64,000 bases of DNA from Shewanella putrefaciens. GTDB taxonomy: Bacteria > Pseudomonadota > Gammaproteobacteria > Enterobacterales > Shewanellaceae. Made by a program: the position numbers and the translations under genes. This document shows positions 55,199 through 64,000 of the stretch, in pieces. The stretch spans positions 2,542,001 to 2,606,000 of the forward strand of contig NZ_CP066370.1 of the NCBI RefSeq assembly GCF_016406325.1, in the 5' to 3' direction. Every line of letters begins with the position of its first letter. Position 1 is the stretch's first letter. The notes under the pieces are model-generated. The model was not told the DNA's origin, made no database searches, and saw nothing but the letters and a program-made list of their open reading frames with translations.

Positions 55199-55433
55199 AT
55201 TTAAAAATATTATTGCTTTTATTAGTCCCACTCCAAATCCGATTCCCTCTTACAACACTGTACAAAAAGAGTACAGCCCATTCTTTCTAGCTAAAATATT
55301 TAAATTACATTCAAGGAAATAATACTTCGAATGTAATTTTTTTGTGACCCGCCAGGTGGTTTTAAACAATATCTTAAGGAATAATGACGGGCATCACTAA
55401 GTCCGATATTTTTCTGTGACTCAAGTTGCATTT

Positions 55434-55465
55434 GATTTTTGACACCTATGATTTTTGACACCTAT
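55434..55465 (+). repeat. 16-bp tandem repeat containing TTGACA
   Basis: Two perfect copies of GATTTTTGACACCTAT, each carrying a consensus -35 hexamer TTGACA, lie 70-100 bp upstream of the ExbB-like gene. They may double the promoter of the CobN-like operon. No Fur box or cobalamin riboswitch was recognised in 55199-55533. Confidence 0.65.
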
Positions 55466-55533
55466 GCACAACCCATTAATTCAGTATCCTCCTCAAGCAA
55501 ATTAAGGGTACCCCTTTTAATAAGGAAACGCTA

Positions 55534-56148
55534 ATGCAAATAATGGTTATGACTGAGGATTTTTTAGTTACGGTCGCCACCCTATGTTACTACCCAGTAA
55601 AACTCGGATTAGTCGCAATGGTACTTTACGTGGTGATACTGGCTGGTAACCAACTCCGAGAATATCTCAATCGTAGACAAGGAGAACGTCCTCTAATTGA
55701 CACTTTCCGTCATAAATTAGTCCATGTTATCCAAGCTTCCCAACAAAAATATTTAGATCTCGAACTCGAAAAATTAATACAACAAACAGAACATTTAGCC
55801 AATACGAATATTGAACGTCTTCGTTTTATCGTCCGTGCCGCACCAGGGATTGGATTGATGGGAACACTTATTCCGATGGGGATTGCGCTCGCCGCCCTTG
55901 CACAGGGGAATATGCCTGAAATGGCCGGAATGATGGTTAACGCATTTAATTCTGCCATTGTTGGATTAGGAACAGGCGTCATTGCTTTTGCGCTAGCGTT
56001 AGTCAAAGAAAGCTGGATAAATAACGACAAGAATGAAATACGTTACCTTGCGGAGCTAGCATCGATCGACCACACATCAATTTGTTCGCAAACGACCCTC
56101 AATTCAAATCCACTCAATGAAGCGCATGCAATAGAGGGCTCACTATGA
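55534..56148 (+). CDS. MotA/TolQ/ExbB-like proton channel
   Basis: A 204-residue membrane protein with three helices: YYPVKLGLVAMVLYVVILAG near the N-terminus, GIGLMGTLIPMGIALAAL and GLGTGVIAFALALV in the C-terminal half, with a long cytosolic segment between, the ExbB/TolQ layout. It probably uses proton motive force to energise a partner. The next gene overlaps by 4 nt (ATGA). AAGGAAACGCTA precedes the ATG. It is unlinked to exbD or tonB; the DUF2149 protein seems to take the ExbD place. Confidence 0.88.
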   Translation: MQIMVMTEDFLVTVATLCYYPVKLGLVAMVLYVVILAGNQLREYLNRRQGERPLIDTFRHKLVHVIQASQQKYLDLELEKLIQQTEHLANTNIERLRFIVRAAPGIGLMGTLIPMGIALAALAQGNMPEMAGMMVNAFNSAIVGLGTGVIAFALALVKESWINNDKNEIRYLAELASIDHTSICSQTTLNSNPLNEAHAIEGSL

Positions 56149-56483
56149 GTCTGAAATTTATGCGAAAGAACACGTTAACTTCTCACCGTGAAGATATAGA
56201 CCCCTTAGCGGGTATCGCTAACTTATTTGATGCCAGTATTGTTGTGATTGTCAGCATGATGATCGCACTCTTTACCACTTTTAATTTGCTTGGGCTAATG
56301 GATGAAAAATCCCAAGTGACTATTACAACTAAAAATGCCCAAGGAGAAATGCAAATTGTCACCAAACAAGGGGCAGAAATAAAAGTGCAAAAAGTAACCA
56401 AGACTGAATTGAGTGGTGAAGGTGTAAGGCTAGGTACCGCCTTTCAACTAGATGATGGCCGAGTGGTATATGTTCCAGACTAA
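56145..56483 (+). CDS. DUF2149 protein, ExbD-like position
   Basis: A 112-residue protein with one membrane helix (residues about 29-49, IVVIVSMMIALFTTFNLLGL), a short cytosolic N-terminus carrying DPLAGIANLFDASIV and a periplasmic C-terminal part. This single-span layout is like ExbD or MotB. DUF2149 genes occur next to ExbB-like and CobN-like genes in bacteria and archaea. It overlaps both neighbours, so the three are translated together. Confidence 0.85.
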   Translation: MSLKFMRKNTLTSHREDIDPLAGIANLFDASIVVIVSMMIALFTTFNLLGLMDEKSQVTITTKNAQGEMQIVTKQGAEIKVQKVTKTELSGEGVRLGTAFQLDDGRVVYVPD

Positions 56484-59400
56484 ATATTATAAAACATCAT
56501 TTACTCTATTCCTTTGTATGTTTTTGCTGTTCGTTACTCAACTTGCATGGGCTAAAACGACGCGTGCCAGTTTATTGCTGGGTGATAGCTCACTACGACA
56601 ATCCTCCTCAGTGATAAAAGATATTTACTCAGAATTTGATCTAATCACGGATACTGATATTCGTATTTACTCGAGCACTAAGCTAAACGAGCAAGATTTA
56701 AGTCATCTTCGCCAATCAGATTTAATTATCATACAAACGATTGGAAGAAATCTAATAAACCGTGTGCAGCTCGATCTACAACAGGCAATGAATAATGGTG
56801 CCAAAGTATATGCGTTTGGCACTAGTATTAATGAAACCGATAAAAATGCTGGCATTATTGAGGATCCTCAAGTCCAACAGTATTTTGTCAATGCTGGAGC
56901 AAATAATATCCGTAATGGATTGCTTTACGCACTTAATCAAATAGGAGTTAATCTGCCCTATCAGCCACCTGAAACTGTACCTGAAATAGGTTTATATCAT
57001 GCAGGTACGGGAACGATTTATGCTGATTTTGATCGTTTTAAGCAAGATTATCATCAATACAAACCTGGTAAACCTTGGGTTGGATTTGTGGTTTATCAAA
57101 GCAATATTATTGCAGGCAGTACCTCCCATATTGATGCTGTCATTAACGCTCTGGAGAATCGGGACCTAAACGTGATGACAGTATTTGGTTATCCTGCACA
57201 ACTTCCCATCGAGCGCTATTTTTTCGATGACCAAGGCCATTCAAGGGTAGAAGTCATTATTGCTGCAAGCATAAAAATTGGCGTCACTCCAGAGATCCTG
57301 ACACCATTATTTCAACGCCTCAATGTCCCGGTGATAAATGCTATTTCACTGTTTTCAACATCAATCGAGGACTGGGAGGCTTCATCGGTTGGGATGGATA
57401 TTACCGAACGCTCTTGGCAATTAGCCATGCCGGAAATGGCCGGGTTAATACAACCTACCGTATATGCTGCTAAACAGATGATACAAGATCCTCTAACTGG
57501 TATGACTTATATAGAAGAGCAGCCCATACCAGAACGCGTTGCCATGTTGGCAAACAGAGTCAAACGATGGGTAACCTTGCGTCAAAAACCTAATTCAGAA
57601 AAGCGCATTTTTTTGCAGTATTTTAATTTTCCTCCTGGACGAGACAATGTTGGTGCCGCATACCTTAATGTGTTGCCGCAAAGCATTTGGCAAGTGGTTA
57701 AACGCCTCGAGCAAGAAGGATATCACACCCAAAACCTGCCTCAGGATCCAGCCCTATTACGTGAAGACATTCTCAAATATGGTGCCAATCTCCCCAATTG
57801 GGAGCAATCACAAATTGATACCCTCGCCGCCTCAGGTGAACCCGTACTTTTACCAATATCGACCTATCAACAATGGTTTTCAGCATTACCACAGTCAGCA
57901 CAGGAAATGGTAACAAATACCTGGGGAAGTCCAGAAGAAAGTAACACCATGACCTATAAAGACAGTGCAGGAATGGCATACTTTGTTTTACCTGTACGCC
58001 GCTATGGTAATGTCCTACTTGGACCACAGCCCTCCAGAGGGAAAACTGAAAATCCTGAAAAACTCTATCACGACCTAAAATTTCCACCGTCACATCAATA
58101 TATTGCGTTTTACCTTTGGCTGCACAACGTTTTTAAAGCCGATGCCATGTTTCAATTTGGCACACACGGCACCCATGAATGGCTTCCTGGCCGAGAAGCG
58201 GGTATGAGCATTACCGATGCACCCGAATATCTCATTCGAGATCTGCCAAACTTTTATAGTTTTATCATGGATAATGCCGGAGAAGGTACCATTGCAATGC
58301 GTCGTGGTATGGGCATTATGATCACCCATTTAACCCCTCCCATGGATCGAACCGCCTTAAACCCTGAGCTACAAACCCTGAAAGAACTGATCGAAAGTTA
58401 CCAGCGTGCGCAGCAACAAAACCCACAATTAGCAAAATCACAAATTAAAGAAATTGAGCTACAGGCAGAAAAACTCGGAATTTTACAAGACTTGGGTAAA
58501 ACCCCCACTGCAATCGGCGCAAACACATCGACATTAATCACTCAGGAGAATGAGCCATCCCATCAACTCGTTGAGGATATTCATCATTATCTTGAAGAAA
58601 TTTCAGACCGTATTAATCCGATGGGACTGCATAGCTTTGGAGTGTCTCCAAGTGCAGACCAAATCCAAAAAACGGCGCAAGCGATTCTATCAATTGAGCC
58701 TTCACTGGATAAACAGCAGTACAAACAACGCATAGCACAATTAACGTCAGCTATTTCATCTAGCGCTAAACAAGAACTCGATGCTCTTATTGCTGGTTTT
58801 TCAGGCCAGTACATTCCAGCAGGCGTAGGGGGGGATCCATTGCGTAATCCCGATGCGTTACCCACTGGACGCAATTTTTACTCCTTTGACCCACGCCGAA
58901 TTCCAGCTAAATCAACTTATGAAATAGGTAAAAAGCTCGCCAATCAACTCATTGAGGACTATCGACAACGCCATAACGAATACCCTAAAAAGTTAACCTT
59001 TACCCTTTGGGGCGTTGAAACTATGCGTAATGAAGGAGTTCAAGAAGCGCAGATCATGTATTTGCTCGGTATACGCCCTCGCTACGATGAAAGAGGCATA
59101 GTGCGCGGCGTTGAAGCCATATCGCGTGAAGAATTAGGCAGACCTCGAATTGATGTCACAGTGATCCCATCCGGATTACATCGGGATCTCTTTGCTAATG
59201 TAGTTACCTTACTAGACCAAGCTTTTACGCTTGCCCAAGCACAGGATGAGCCGGATAACCAACTACGTATCAATACGATAAAAACACAAGCTATGCTTGA
59301 AGCCAAAGGCGTTGAAACCACCTTAGCCACCAGAATGGCCTCGGTTAGGCTATTTTCCGTTCCCTCTGGAGCCTATGGCACAAACTTGGAAAGCGCGATA

Positions 59401-60426
59401 GATCGTTCTGATACTTGGGATAACGAGCAGACGCTGACAGAGATGTACTTTAATCGAATGAGCCATCTCTATGGACAAGGCTTTTGGGGAGAATCTGGAG
59501 ATACGGCTGAAACGGGTAAATCCTCCCAAGTTGGGCAAATACTACTCAAAAATGCCTTATCGGGAACCGCCATCACTGTTCATGCGCGCTCTAGTCATGT
59601 ATTTCAAGTCCTTGATGGCGACGATCCCTTTGCATCCTTTGGCGGCGTATCCATGGCCGTCAGAGCCGTAGATGGCAAAAGCCCCGAGGTGATGATAAGT
59701 AACCTTGCGGATCCGAACCAAGCTCAACAAGAAACCCTAGAACGGTTTATGGGGCGCGAATTACGCTCTCGCTACCTAAATCCAGAATGGATAAAAGCAA
59801 TGCAAGCAGAGGGCTATGCTGGCGCTAAGTTCATTAATAGTGTGGTGCAGAATATGTGGGGATGGCAGGTCACAGTGCCAGACGCCGTGGATGCAAGCAA
59901 ATGGGATGAGATGTACCAAACCTATGTACAGGATCGCTATCAATTAGATATGGAACAATTTTTCCGTGAGTCTGAAAATTTAGGGGCATACCAAATGATG
60001 ATGTCCCGCATGCTGGAAGCCGTCCGAAAAGGCTATTGGCAAGCGGATGCAAAAACCATTCAAGATCTGAGTGAGCGCATCACCCAGCTGGCAGAAGAGC
60101 AAGGCGTTCTTTGTGACGACCAAGGATGTGAAGATCCCATATTAGCAAAGCTGATCCAGGCAAAATTAGTAGCAGCCCCTAAATTAGCACCACAACCAAT
60201 GATGCCAGCGCCCCCAATTTCGCCAAGCAAGGCATCACCTGAAACGCTCAAAAAGCCGAATGAGGCAACACAAGCCATCCAAGGATATGCCATCGAAGAA
60301 GTCAATTTGACACATCCAACTGACCAGCAAAATACCTCAGTTTGGTTTCATTGGCTTAGCTACCTGTTGCTGTGCTTAGCCTTTATCTTTGGTTTCAACC
60401 GATCCCCGAAAGCAATTAATCCATAA
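56470..60426 (+). CDS. Exported CobN-like chelatase, HmuS-like
   Basis: A protein of about 1318 residues. A signal peptide or N-terminal helix (KTSFTLFLCMFLLFVTQLAWA) precedes the CobN domain, with FQFGTHGTHEWLPGREAGM near residue 560 and PTGRNFYSFDPRRIP near 800; a Pro-rich linker and one C-terminal helix (SYLLLCLAFIFGFN) follow. It should sit in the periplasm, anchored to the inner membrane, unlike cytosolic cobaltochelatase CobN. No cobS/cobT ATPase is present. Bacteroides HmuS, with the same neighbours, is reported to remove iron from heme. ATG 56470 is preferred; ATG 56452 is also in frame. Confidence 0.85.
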   Translation: MFQTKYYKTSFTLFLCMFLLFVTQLAWAKTTRASLLLGDSSLRQSSSVIKDIYSEFDLITDTDIRIYSSTKLNEQDLSHLRQSDLIIIQTIGRNLINRVQLDLQQAMNNGAKVYAFGTSINETDKNAGIIEDPQVQQYFVNAGANNIRNGLLYALNQIGVNLPYQPPETVPEIGLYHAGTGTIYADFDRFKQDYHQYKPGKPWVGFVVYQSNIIAGSTSHIDAVINALENRDLNVMTVFGYPAQLPIERYFFDDQGHSRVEVIIAASIKIGVTPEILTPLFQRLNVPVINAISLFSTSIEDWEASSVGMDITERSWQLAMPEMAGLIQPTVYAAKQMIQDPLTGMTYIEEQPIPERVAMLANRVKRWVTLRQKPNSEKRIFLQYFNFPPGRDNVGAAYLNVLPQSIWQVVKRLEQEGYHTQNLPQDPALLREDILKYGANLPNWEQSQIDTLAASGEPVLLPISTYQQWFSALPQSAQEMVTNTWGSPEESNTMTYKDSAGMAYFVLPVRRYGNVLLGPQPSRGKTENPEKLYHDLKFPPSHQYIAFYLWLHNVFKADAMFQFGTHGTHEWLPGREAGMSITDAPEYLIRDLPNFYSFIMDNAGEGTIAMRRGMGIMITHLTPPMDRTALNPELQTLKELIESYQRAQQQNPQLAKSQIKEIELQAEKLGILQDLGKTPTAIGANTSTLITQENEPSHQLVEDIHHYLEEISDRINPMGLHSFGVSPSADQIQKTAQAILSIEPSLDKQQYKQRIAQLTSAISSSAKQELDALIAGFSGQYIPAGVGGDPLRNPDALPTGRNFYSFDPRRIPAKSTYEIGKKLANQLIEDYRQRHNEYPKKLTFTLWGVETMRNEGVQEAQIMYLLGIRPRYDERGIVRGVEAISREELGRPRIDVTVIPSGLHRDLFANVVTLLDQAFTLAQAQDEPDNQLRINTIKTQAMLEAKGVETTLATRMASVRLFSVPSGAYGTNLESAIDRSDTWDNEQTLTEMYFNRMSHLYGQGFWGESGDTAETGKSSQVGQILLKNALSGTAITVHARSSHVFQVLDGDDPFASFGGVSMAVRAVDGKSPEVMISNLADPNQAQQETLERFMGRELRSRYLNPEWIKAMQAEGYAGAKFINSVVQNMWGWQVTVPDAVDASKWDEMYQTYVQDRYQLDMEQFFRESENLGAYQMMMSRMLEAVRKGYWQADAKTIQDLSERITQLAEEQGVLCDDQGCEDPILAKLIQAKLVAAPKLAPQPMMPAPPISPSKASPETLKKPNEATQAIQGYAIEEVNLTHPTDQQNTSVWFHWLSYLLLCLAFIFGFNRSPKAINP

Positions 60427-60443
60427 TACGCGTGGAGATAATA

Positions 60444-62738
60444 ATGATGTATCTAGGCCGCAGCCCCCATATTCCTTATCCTTTAAGTGTACTCGCGCTA
60501 ACACTCTTTCTTGCTACCACGGGTATGCAAGCACAAGCATCAACCACAAAAGAGACCGATGAAATGGAGATCATCGTCGTTTCAGCAACACGTACTGCGC
60601 AGGATATTAAATCCTCCCCTTCCGCCATCAATGTGATCACGGAAGAAGATATCCAAGGAATGACACTCTTTACCATTGATGAAGCCTTAGGAAAAACTGC
60701 AGGTGTAATGGACCGACGTACTAAAGGATTTATGGAAACCACTCCATCGCTCACGATACGGGGATTGAGTAATGCACGAGATACATTAGTGCTAGTCGAT
60801 GGTGTTCCCCAAAATGATTCCCGCAATGGGCAAGTCAACTGGACGATGATTGATAGTGAAAATGTGCAGCAAATTGAAGTTGTACGCGGCCCCTTTTCTA
60901 GCCTTTATGGTGGTAATGCTATTGGCGGTGTCGTCAATATTTTTACCAAAGTCCCCGAAGAAAACAGTTTTTCAATGAAAATGGGGATAGGCGGTCCAGC
61001 TGATGGTATCGCTCCTGAAAATTTTAGCGATCAAGCCTTACAGGGTACCTTAAAAATACTGGATTCCGTTGCATTAGGCGCAAACTACCGCAAACGTGAA
61101 ACCGATGGTTATCCAACAACCCATGTAAATGCGTCCGATGCTGTTATTGATAAACTTCCCGAAGGCGTTACAGGTTGGGTCCCCTACACAACTAACGTCG
61201 GTGGAAAAAGCAATCTTATTGGTGATATGGGAGATAACTGGTTCAATGATGAAACCTACGGCCTTCGATTAACTTACACCCCATCAGATGATACTCGTCT
61301 AAACCTTAGCTACGCTAACTCAGACTCAGTATATGGTTATGATCAGCCCCATAGCCTACTACGCACCACCGAAGTCACAGAATCAGGCAAGGTCGATAGC
61401 ATTCCAACCTATAGCAATATCCCCATGACGACTTGGCTAAATGGTGCGTTATTTGCTCGAGGGGGAAGTACAACGCAAACCAATACAGGGTTAAATTTGA
61501 GTACAAGCTGGGATCAAATCAATTTACACATCTCCGCTGGGCATATTAGTAAAGAGACTACGACAATTATTGCAGGACTCACCACCGCCAATGCTGGACA
61601 TGCCCCCATAAATCCGGTCACCTTTGAGGGTGGCGATGGTCGGCTAGCACCTGCAACTGAAAGCACCAGAAAAAGCATTGATGTTCAGCTAGATATGCCC
61701 CTAGGTGATAACCATACGCTAGTGCTAGGAGTCGCTGCAAACGAAGGGGATGTCACTGAAGAGCGTTGGAGCTTAAGCAATTGGACAGATCCAACGTCCA
61801 AAGTATTTATGTCGGCGGACACCACAGCCAAAGACCAAATACGTTCTTTTTATGTCCAAGATGCTTGGCAACTGAATGATAAATTCACTGCCTATATCGG
61901 TGCCAGACAAGATTGGTGGAAAATGCGCGGTGGAGAATCTCACTCCTATACTCAAGCAGGTGGAACTGGCAGTATTACCTATGACAAGGTAACGGACTCC
62001 CCTATCAGTCCTAAAATATCAATGGTTTATAAACCCAGTACCAATACCAGTTACCGCGCCTCTCTAGGCAAAGCTTTTCGAGCGCCCAATTTGTACGAGT
62101 TTTTTGGTACTGCAAACCTAGGAGGAAATATCTATGTCGGTAACCCTGATTTAAAACCAGAGACTTTGGTGTCATGGGAGTTGGGGGTTGACCACAGCTT
62201 TCAAAATAATATCAATGCGATAGCGATGATTTACCGTTCCGAGATTGATGATCGAATAGCAACTCAAACGGTTGATGGTATTAGCATGCCTCAAAACGTC
62301 GCTGAGGCAAAAATTCAAGGAGTCGAGTTAGAACTCAAAGGCACATGGCACTACGGTTTAGGCTGGTCAGCCAACTACACTTATACGGACAGTGAAGTCA
62401 CCCAAGACCCCAATCCGAATGTTGTCGGTAAAGCACTCCCCCATACCCCAAAAAATATGTACAACTTGAACCTGAATTGGCGCCAAGGCGATTGGTATAT
62501 CACGGCAAACCATAGCTATCAAAGTAAGCGATTTACGAATGTAACCAATACGGATGTCGTGACTCACGTGCCAGGCTCAACAGACTCCTTTATGTTAACC
62601 GATGTAAAAACCACTTATTTTGTTTCCGACAACATCACAGCTTCATTAGGGATCAATAACTTATTCAATGAACAATACAACCAGTTTTATCTCAGTCCGG
62701 GGCGTTTTTGGTTTGCAGAATTACGTCTAAGTTATTAG
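60444..62738 (+). CDS. TonB-dependent receptor for a probable tetrapyrrole
   Basis: A 764-residue outer-membrane transporter. A signal peptide (SVLALTLFLATTGMQAQA) is followed by a TonB box (EIIVVSATR), the plug (residues about 50-165, ALGKTAGVMDRR, LVLVDGVPQND and VVRGPFSSLYGGNAIGGVVNIF) and the barrel ending in Tyr. FRAPNLYEFFG and NPDLKPETLVSWELG correspond to the FRAP and NPNL boxes of heme receptors, but no His lies between them. GGAG precedes ATG 60444; a GTG at 60432 is also in frame. Last gene of the operon. Confidence 0.92.
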   Translation: MMYLGRSPHIPYPLSVLALTLFLATTGMQAQASTTKETDEMEIIVVSATRTAQDIKSSPSAINVITEEDIQGMTLFTIDEALGKTAGVMDRRTKGFMETTPSLTIRGLSNARDTLVLVDGVPQNDSRNGQVNWTMIDSENVQQIEVVRGPFSSLYGGNAIGGVVNIFTKVPEENSFSMKMGIGGPADGIAPENFSDQALQGTLKILDSVALGANYRKRETDGYPTTHVNASDAVIDKLPEGVTGWVPYTTNVGGKSNLIGDMGDNWFNDETYGLRLTYTPSDDTRLNLSYANSDSVYGYDQPHSLLRTTEVTESGKVDSIPTYSNIPMTTWLNGALFARGGSTTQTNTGLNLSTSWDQINLHISAGHISKETTTIIAGLTTANAGHAPINPVTFEGGDGRLAPATESTRKSIDVQLDMPLGDNHTLVLGVAANEGDVTEERWSLSNWTDPTSKVFMSADTTAKDQIRSFYVQDAWQLNDKFTAYIGARQDWWKMRGGESHSYTQAGGTGSITYDKVTDSPISPKISMVYKPSTNTSYRASLGKAFRAPNLYEFFGTANLGGNIYVGNPDLKPETLVSWELGVDHSFQNNINAIAMIYRSEIDDRIATQTVDGISMPQNVAEAKIQGVELELKGTWHYGLGWSANYTYTDSEVTQDPNPNVVGKALPHTPKNMYNLNLNWRQGDWYITANHSYQSKRFTNVTNTDVVTHVPGSTDSFMLTDVKTTYFVSDNITASLGINNLFNEQYNQFYLSPGRFWFAELRLSY

Positions 62739-62760
62739 GCTTATCTTAATTTTCATACTG

Positions 62761-62792
62761 TTAGCAAAGGGTCAGGTGTGACCTTTTGCTAA
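62761..62792 (+). terminator. Hairpin after TonB receptor gene
   Basis: TTAGCAAAGGGTCA and TGACCTTTTGCTAA form a 14-bp stem with one G-U pair and a 4-nt loop. No T run follows on either strand, so it may act as a weak terminator or an RNA-stabilising hairpin. Confidence 0.5.
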
Positions 62793-62837
62793 ATACAGCT
62801 CGCATAACACTAAAAGCAACATGCCGAGCTACTCCGG

Positions 62838-63581
62838 TTAATGAGCTTCAGGAATAACCCGTTTTAGTAATGCTTCACAATGTAAAAAATTCGCCGCATT
62901 GTCAGCCGAGGGCTCATCGAGAAATGGCACACAACCGAGGAAAGGTGCAGTCATCATCTCTTTAAGACTCGTCAGATTCTCCTCAAACATACTCATGTTC
63001 GGATCGACACTATTCGCGACCCAACCTGCAATCTTAAGCCCATCGGCCAATATCGCCTCTTGAGTCAGCAATGCATGATTTAAGCAACCGAGTTTCATGC
63101 CAACCACGAGTATCACAGGCAGTTCTAATCTCTGTACGACTTCCGAAAGATACCTGCCATCACCTAAGGGTAAACGCCAGCCACCCGCGCCCTCAATCAA
63201 GCAAAAATCCGCTTGAGCAAATGCCACTAAATCTAAACTTTCAATAATAACTTCAGGCGCTAAACTCACGCCCACTTGGGCGGCGGCAATGTGCGGTGCA
63301 ATCGCAGGTTCGAAGGTAAATGGGTTAATGACGGGATAGGCAAGTTTTAGTGACGATGACGTCATCAACTGTAACGCATCGGCATTACGCAATCCTTCAG
63401 AGGTTTGCGTGCAGCCAGAGGCAATAGGCTTAACACCTAAAGTCAACATAGTATTAGCCGCAAGGATACTCACAGCGGAGTCAGCATGGGCGATATTACC
63501 TAAACGATTTACTGCGGTTAATAATGCCGACGAAACCAAGGTCTTACCGCTGTCGGTATCTGTTCCTGTTACAAAAAACAT
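62838..63581 (-). CDS. bioD: Dethiobiotin synthetase
   Basis: Closes the ureido ring of dethiobiotin from DAPA, CO2 and ATP, the step before BioB. The 247-residue protein has the P-loop GTDTDSGKTLVSSALL, the substrate Lys/Thr region GVKPIASGCTQT and CLIEGAGGWRLPLG. It follows bioC in the usual bio operon order. Confidence 0.95.
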   Translation of the reverse strand: MFFVTGTDTDSGKTLVSSALLTAVNRLGNIAHADSAVSILAANTMLTLGVKPIASGCTQTSEGLRNADALQLMTSSSLKLAYPVINPFTFEPAIAPHIAAAQVGVSLAPEVIIESLDLVAFAQADFCLIEGAGGWRLPLGDGRYLSEVVQRLELPVILVVGMKLGCLNHALLTQEAILADGLKIAGWVANSVDPNMSMFEENLTSLKEMMTAPFLGCVPFLDEPSADNAANFLHCEALLKRVIPEAH

Positions 63582-63620
63582 ATTAGATCCTTTATTAAAC
63601 TACCCCGTTATCCGATTCGG

Positions 63621-64000
63621 TTAACCTAATCGACGCGCACGAATTTGTGCAATTTGATAAGTCAGAGGTAAGCCTTGCGGTTGGCGCAACATTTCAGCAT
63701 GTAAGATGAGATCCTGCCAATCTTTACGGCCGCGAAGCTTAAGTATTTCACCATGTGGCAATGCGCTAACACGGTAAGATTGAACAGAAGCGCCAACCCC
63801 TTTAATGGAATAAAGCAGTGCTTTAAGTGTGTCAAAATGCACTGTCATTGGGACTAATGTAACCTTGGATAGTTGCCATTTCTCAGAATCAAAAGCACCG
63901 ATTAACTCATCCATAGGAGAAAAAGCATTGACTCGTAGGCCTAATGCTGACAATTCATTAAGGCTACCATCGGCAACAATCGCCAAATGGCATTCACCAC
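63621..64000 (-). CDS. bioC: Malonyl-ACP O-methyltransferase BioC, C-terminal part
   Basis: The frame is open to the right edge, so only about 125 C-terminal residues are seen; the SAM-binding half lies outside. [18 protein letters not shown] and [15 protein letters not shown] match the BioC C-terminus. BioC methylates malonyl-ACP to start pimelate synthesis. It lies 39 nt upstream of bioD on the same strand. Confidence 0.85.
   Translation of the reverse strand, partial: GECHLAIVADGSLNELSALGLRVNAFSPMDELIGAFDSEKWQLSKVTLVPMTVHFDTLKALLYSIKGVGASVQSYRVSALPHGEILKLRGRKDWQDLILHAEMLRQPQGLPLTYQIAQIRARRLG

Noticed and set aside
55199..55533. A cobalamin riboswitch or Fur box upstream of the CobN-like operon.
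   Set aside because: No B12-box or conserved riboswitch elements, and no convincing Fur palindrome could be read by eye.
56452..60426. A true cobaltochelatase CobN for cobalamin synthesis.
   Set aside because: No cobS, cobT or other corrin genes are nearby, and the protein has an export signal and membrane anchor. Not fully excluded without phylogeny.

Overview
The window reads as Shewanella chromosome, most likely the oneidensis/putrefaciens/baltica group. The evidence is a small tetraheme cytochrome c of the CctA type beside htpX, the order recR-htpG-adk-hemH-gsk with a cnoX-like gene inserted, and an NrtR-nadV-prs NAD salvage locus. This comes from recognised protein families and gene order only; no database search was run.

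Region 1 (1 to about 9.2 kb) is the integrase end of a lambdoid-style prophage sitting at the 3' end of a tRNA-Pro(GGG) gene. From left to right: a YdaT-like gene cut by the window edge, a P22-type cro, a divergent CI repressor with an S24 peptidase domain, a complete retron defence cassette (HNH nuclease, PtuA-like ATPase, retron reverse transcriptase and a candidate msr-msd RNA), a small secreted DUF4124 protein, a rightward operon of small phage genes, excisionase and integrase. The retron lies downstream of cI and before the second early promoter, the place occupied by rexAB in phage lambda. The rest of the prophage lies left of the window.

Region 2 (9.5 to 23.5 kb) is housekeeping: DUF6942, nadE, gsk, hemH, adk, cnoX-like, htpG, recR, ybaB, dnaX (with an A9 slippery run that would give a short gamma form), apt, ybaN, and a 40-codon membrane peptide gene behind a CRP/FNR-like site.

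Region 3 (23.5 to 25.7 kb) is an HvfABC/bufferin-type RiPP locus: a secreted precursor with eight EGKCG motifs in 63-bp repeats, a DUF692 (MNIO) enzyme and a DUF2063 partner.

Region 4 (25.9 to 53.6 kb) is mixed core genome: dusC, a DksA-type zinc finger protein, a lipoprotein 5'-nucleotidase, an esterase, an M1 peptidase, an FKBP isomerase, an MltB-type transglycosylase, cheV, an ECF sigma/ChrR pair with two matching promoter candidates, the NrtR regulon, a LuxR-type regulator, cctA, htpX, pepE, and an opgG-like gene broken by one extra G in a G8 run.

Region 5 (54.2 to 62.7 kb) holds a DUF3187 outer-membrane protein followed by a tight operon: ExbB/MotA-like channel, DUF2149 protein, an exported membrane-anchored CobN-like chelatase and a TonB-dependent receptor. 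There is no cobS, cobT or other cobalamin biosynthesis gene. The set resembles the Bacteroides hmu heme operon, whose HmuS is a CobN-like protein, and suggests capture and processing of a tetrapyrrole in the periplasm. The window ends with bioD and the 3' part of bioC.

Longer gene-free stretches: 4740-5047 holds the retron RNA and its promoter; 8986-9561 a terminator, the tRNA and a short tandem repeat; 29381-29744 AT-rich DNA with one hairpin; 40301-40923 one hairpin and otherwise nothing recognised; 41098-41397 nothing; 44187-44543 two NrtR-type palindromes; 48512-49052 AT-rich with one terminator; 49404-49805 the cctA upstream region and the htpX terminator; 51670-52025 nothing; 53617-53973 one terminator; 55199-55533 a tandem promoter-like repeat.
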